IMG/VR virus record: IMGVR_UViG_3300028372_000046
Coordinates: 1 to 23,937 of that record
DNA: 23,937 bases
Source: a virus
Direction: 5' to 3' (one strand)
The notes beneath the pieces were generated by a model. The model saw nothing but the letters and a program-made list of their open reading frames with translations. It was not told where the DNA came from and did no database searches. This document shows positions 21,524 to 23,937 of the stretch, one piece after another. The position numbers were made by a program, and so were the translations under genes. Positions within the stretch are counted from its first letter, which is position 1. Every line of letters begins with the position of its first letter.

Positions 21524-23937
21524 ATGAACGATTCGAGTGACGCTTCTTCGGAAAAAGAATCCATTCTTGAAGGTGTCAGTTCAATTTTTCGGAACACTTA
21601 CAACAAGGGCGAGGAAGCACCCACCAACGACCTTGATCCGACTCTGGAAAATGGCTCACAACCGGGCGGAAACATGCAACAAAAGCAAGATACCCCTATC
21701 ATCGATTCCGATGCTGGTAACGACACTGGTGGGGATTCCGATGATAGCGGTTCGACTTCTCCTATCCACACTGAATCAAAAGCTGCCAAACATAACGTAG
21801 AAAAGGAACGACGATACGTTGACTCGGTTGACGAAATACCAGAGGGTTACGAAGCTCAAACTGGTGAACGTGGGGGTACTTATTGGACACCTGATTCTAA
21901 CGAATCAACTGACGACGATTCCGATGATGGTGAAAGTGAGTGGGGCACTGTAACCGATGATATGGGATACGGTGATTTTGACGGTAAACAGATCCTCGTA
22001 GACGGCGAGATCTACAATGCGAGCGTGTATATGAGTGGGGATGAACCGCTCGTTACTGTCGAAGAAGATCTCACCGGAGACGAACCCGGATACACGACGG
22101 ATGGTGGGATGTTCGAAGGATTCGATACCAGCGCAATCGATGGGATTCGAGAAGGCCCTGAAGAAGAGGAACCGGACCCCGAACCCGAACCGGAACCCGA
22201 AGAAGAAGAGTCGATAGACCCCGATGAGTGGAATGATCCACCTGAAGATTTCAACGATCTCGAATCAGGGCAGAAGATCTTGATCAACGACGAAGATCTC
22301 GGTGGCTATCGAACAGCCACACTCTCCGATACGATCTACATTGGAGACGACTACACACTGATATCCGTCTCTCTTGATGACGGCGAAGTTCATGATATCC
22401 GTGATACGGGTGTTATCGAAGGTGTAGGAGATCCAATCGGAGATCGACCGAACCCCGCCGAGTCAACGACACAGGAGATCATCGACTGGCTACCGTTCCG
22501 TGCTGATAATGAGCGAAAGGAAGAATGGATTCGTGGCTACCTACAGAACGCCGCAGATTCAACTGTAAGCGAAGAAGTGTCCAAAACGGTATTGGACCAC
22601 ATTAAGGCAATAGAATCAATGCCCGGACGCTCTCACATTGTACTGACGGCGGGTACGTCACAAGAGAGGCCCGCGCTCAATCTCGGTACGGGCGCGAGAC
22701 GAGGAACCGTCAACCACGAGTATGCTCATATGGTAGCCGACGCATACGGGTACAGTGTTGACAGAGAAGCTATTCGTCGGAGCATGATGCAGTACGACTC
22801 CGAGAAAGATACGTTCATTGAGGCGAATCCCAACGATGAACGATTCCACCTTACACAAGTCGAAGGGAAACAGCCGCCTACCGAAGTTCGGGAGTTGATG
22901 GATGCGATTAACGACGGGTGGAGTCGCATTCAGGAGAATAGCGAAGAAGCCGACGAATACACCATTCGGGACAACTATGCAGCAATCAACGCACACGAAC
23001 TGTTAGCTGCAACAAACGAAACCCTACAACGGACCTTCGGGAGTAAACAGACTGTTGAAACGCTTTACGAGAAGCATCCCGATATCCTCGAAACCTACAC
23101 CAAAGTCTTCAATCCATCAAACGAGAATAAACAGGAAATAGCAGATTACCACAAATCGAACCCATCGGACTCACTATTCGAGATGAATCCATATCCAGAT
23201 CATGTCTCGAAGGATCTCGCAGAGAACGAACGACGAAAGGGATTCGTCAAAGTTGCAGATCTTCAGACACCTACCGAAATCCGAGAAGGGACGATGCAGA
23301 AGGTAGCCGAGAATTTTGAGAAGGTCGATGATCTGCTCATGGAAGCAGTCGAAAAGCAGATCTGGAAGGATATTGAGGATATTGAAAAAGCACCGAACAT
23401 GTGGCGACTCGGTGATAACGTCCCTCAATTCGTCCGCTCCTACGTCAAGCAAGCCGCTTCACAGTCGGGCGTGATGTACTACGATTACAGCGGAATCCCC
23501 CATCTCGCCGGTCTCGAAGTTCAAAAGATCATCACGGACTCACTCACCGAATCCGATGGGTGGTCTATCGATAGTATCTCGAAGCGGTTGATCGATAAGT
23601 TCGAAGGACTGGAACGCAAACAGTCGGTGACTATCGTTCGGACAGAAGTCGGTGCAGTACTCAACAAAGCCAGAGAAATGGCATACAAGGCGAATGAGGC
23701 AGATCCGGACGTGTATTGGACTGGCCCCGATGATAGCCATACCACGAAGCTATGCACGGAGACGAAACAGGAGATCGAGAGTCGTGGTGGCCACGTCAAA
23801 ATGAGCGTGTTGAAGGAAATTCTCATGGAGAAGGCCAAAAAGTACGCCGATGACGGTGGGACTCCGGGACGTGTAGACAGCTTCCTTTGTCACTACAATT
23901 GTCGCCATACATTTGTCCGGGCCGAATACCGCTTCCT
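21524..23937 (+). CDS. MuF-like minor head protein fused to a HEYAH zinc metallopeptidase, 3'-truncated by window edge
   Basis: The frame is open to the window end, with 804 residues visible. Layout: acidic N-terminus; variant shared module at 97-126 (RRYVDSVDEIPEG, TGERGGTYW); a Glu/Pro linker (211-229); a beta module at 243-292 (DLESGQKILI); a zincin domain at about 315-505 with NHEYAHMVADAYG (HEYAH 398-402) and a possible third ligand in NAHELLAATNE; then a MuF-type region at about 570-804. The MuF end shows IVRTEVGAVLNKAREMAYKA (704-723), VYWTGPDDSHTTKLC (730-744) and FLCHYNCRHTF (787-797), matching the W-x-x-x-x-D...C...H-x-x-C-R pattern of Mu gpF-like minor head proteins. MuF proteins sit near the portal and are known carriers of toxin domains in phages. 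A protease fused here could mature the head or act in the host. Confidence 0.72.
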   Translation, partial: MNDSSDASSEKESILEGVSSIFRNTYNKGEEAPTNDLDPTLENGSQPGGNMQQKQDTPIIDSDAGNDTGGDSDDSGSTSPIHTESKAAKHNVEKERRYVDSVDEIPEGYEAQTGERGGTYWTPDSNESTDDDSDDGESEWGTVTDDMGYGDFDGKQILVDGEIYNASVYMSGDEPLVTVEEDLTGDEPGYTTDGGMFEGFDTSAIDGIREGPEEEEPDPEPEPEPEEEESIDPDEWNDPPEDFNDLESGQKILINDEDLGGYRTATLSDTIYIGDDYTLISVSLDDGEVHDIRDTGVIEGVGDPIGDRPNPAESTTQEIIDWLPFRADNERKEEWIRGYLQNAADSTVSEEVSKTVLDHIKAIESMPGRSHIVLTAGTSQERPALNLGTGARRGTVNHEYAHMVADAYGYSVDREAIRRSMMQYDSEKDTFIEANPNDERFHLTQVEGKQPPTEVRELMDAINDGWSRIQENSEEADEYTIRDNYAAINAHELLAATNETLQRTFGSKQTVETLYEKHPDILETYTKVFNPSNENKQEIADYHKSNPSDSLFEMNPYPDHVSKDLAENERRKGFVKVADLQTPTEIREGTMQKVAENFEKVDDLLMEAVEKQIWKDIEDIEKAPNMWRLGDNVPQFVRSYVKQAASQSGVMYYDYSGIPHLAGLEVQKIITDSLTESDGWSIDSISKRLIDKFEGLERKQSVTIVRTEVGAVLNKAREMAYKANEADPDVYWTGPDDSHTTKLCTETKQEIESRGGHVKMSVLKEILMEKAKKYADDGGTPGRVDSFLCHYNCRHTFVRAEYRF
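21812..21901 (+). repeat. Shared module, copy 10, diverged (MuF protein)
   Basis: Residues 97-126: RYVDSVDEIPEGYEAQTGER, then GGTYW. It keeps the EIPEG, GG and aromatic positions but replaces EGPQ with TGER. Confidence 0.65.

Noticed and set aside
1-23937. CRISPR arrays, insertion sequences, transposases, integrase or attachment sites
   Set aside because: I saw no regularly spaced direct repeats, transposase DDE or tyrosine-recombinase motifs, and no terminal inverted repeats flanking a gene. The repeats present are module codons or short tandem duplications.

Overview
The window looks like part of the genome of a tailed (head-tail) virus, or a provirus, of a haloarchaeon. The predicted proteins are very acidic (long Glu/Asp-rich linkers). 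The promoters are archaeal TATA boxes about 25 nt upstream of the first ATG, giving leaderless or nearly leaderless transcripts. Packaging and head genes lie in the usual order: small terminase, large terminase, portal, MuF-type minor head protein. Base composition, judged by eye, is near 50% GC, low for most haloarchaea. The host cannot be named from the sequence alone.

Region 1 (1-6067) is accessory and nucleotide metabolism. It opens inside a B12-dependent ribonucleotide reductase, followed by a SprT-like zinc metalloprotease. Next comes a 0.5-kb non-coding stretch packed with hairpins, a candidate structured RNA. Several small plus-strand genes follow, including a 57-residue helix-hairpin-helix protein. 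They converge on a minus-strand operon that reads ThyX, an HTH-HNH endonuclease, a two-TM protein and a DUF3307-like membrane protein. RNR supplies deoxynucleotides and ThyX supplies dTMP for viral DNA replication.

Region 2 (6068-10765) is packaging: a divergent promoter region, TerS, a dyad-rich spacer, TerL and a portal protein carrying zinc-ribbon-like inserts. The TerL frame has no start codon ahead of part of its conserved N-terminus.

Region 3 (10762-23937) is the unusual part. Between the portal and the MuF-like minor head protein lies a same-strand, overlapping series of large modular proteins. They share a module of about 26 residues (core EGPQGG/GPRGG followed by aromatic residues), seen about ten times in six proteins, plus small beta-barrel-like modules and acidic linkers. 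Each carries a different catalytic-looking domain: GNAT-like acetyltransferase, HEAMH zincin, HipA/APH-like kinase, two R-S-E ADP-ribosyltransferases in one chain, a second kinase-like protein, and a HEYAH zincin fused to MuF. I read this as a virion-associated effector set, possibly packaged in the head and delivered with the DNA, with the shared module as a candidate loading or processing tag. The domain calls rest on motifs read by eye. The packaging and delivery role is inference.
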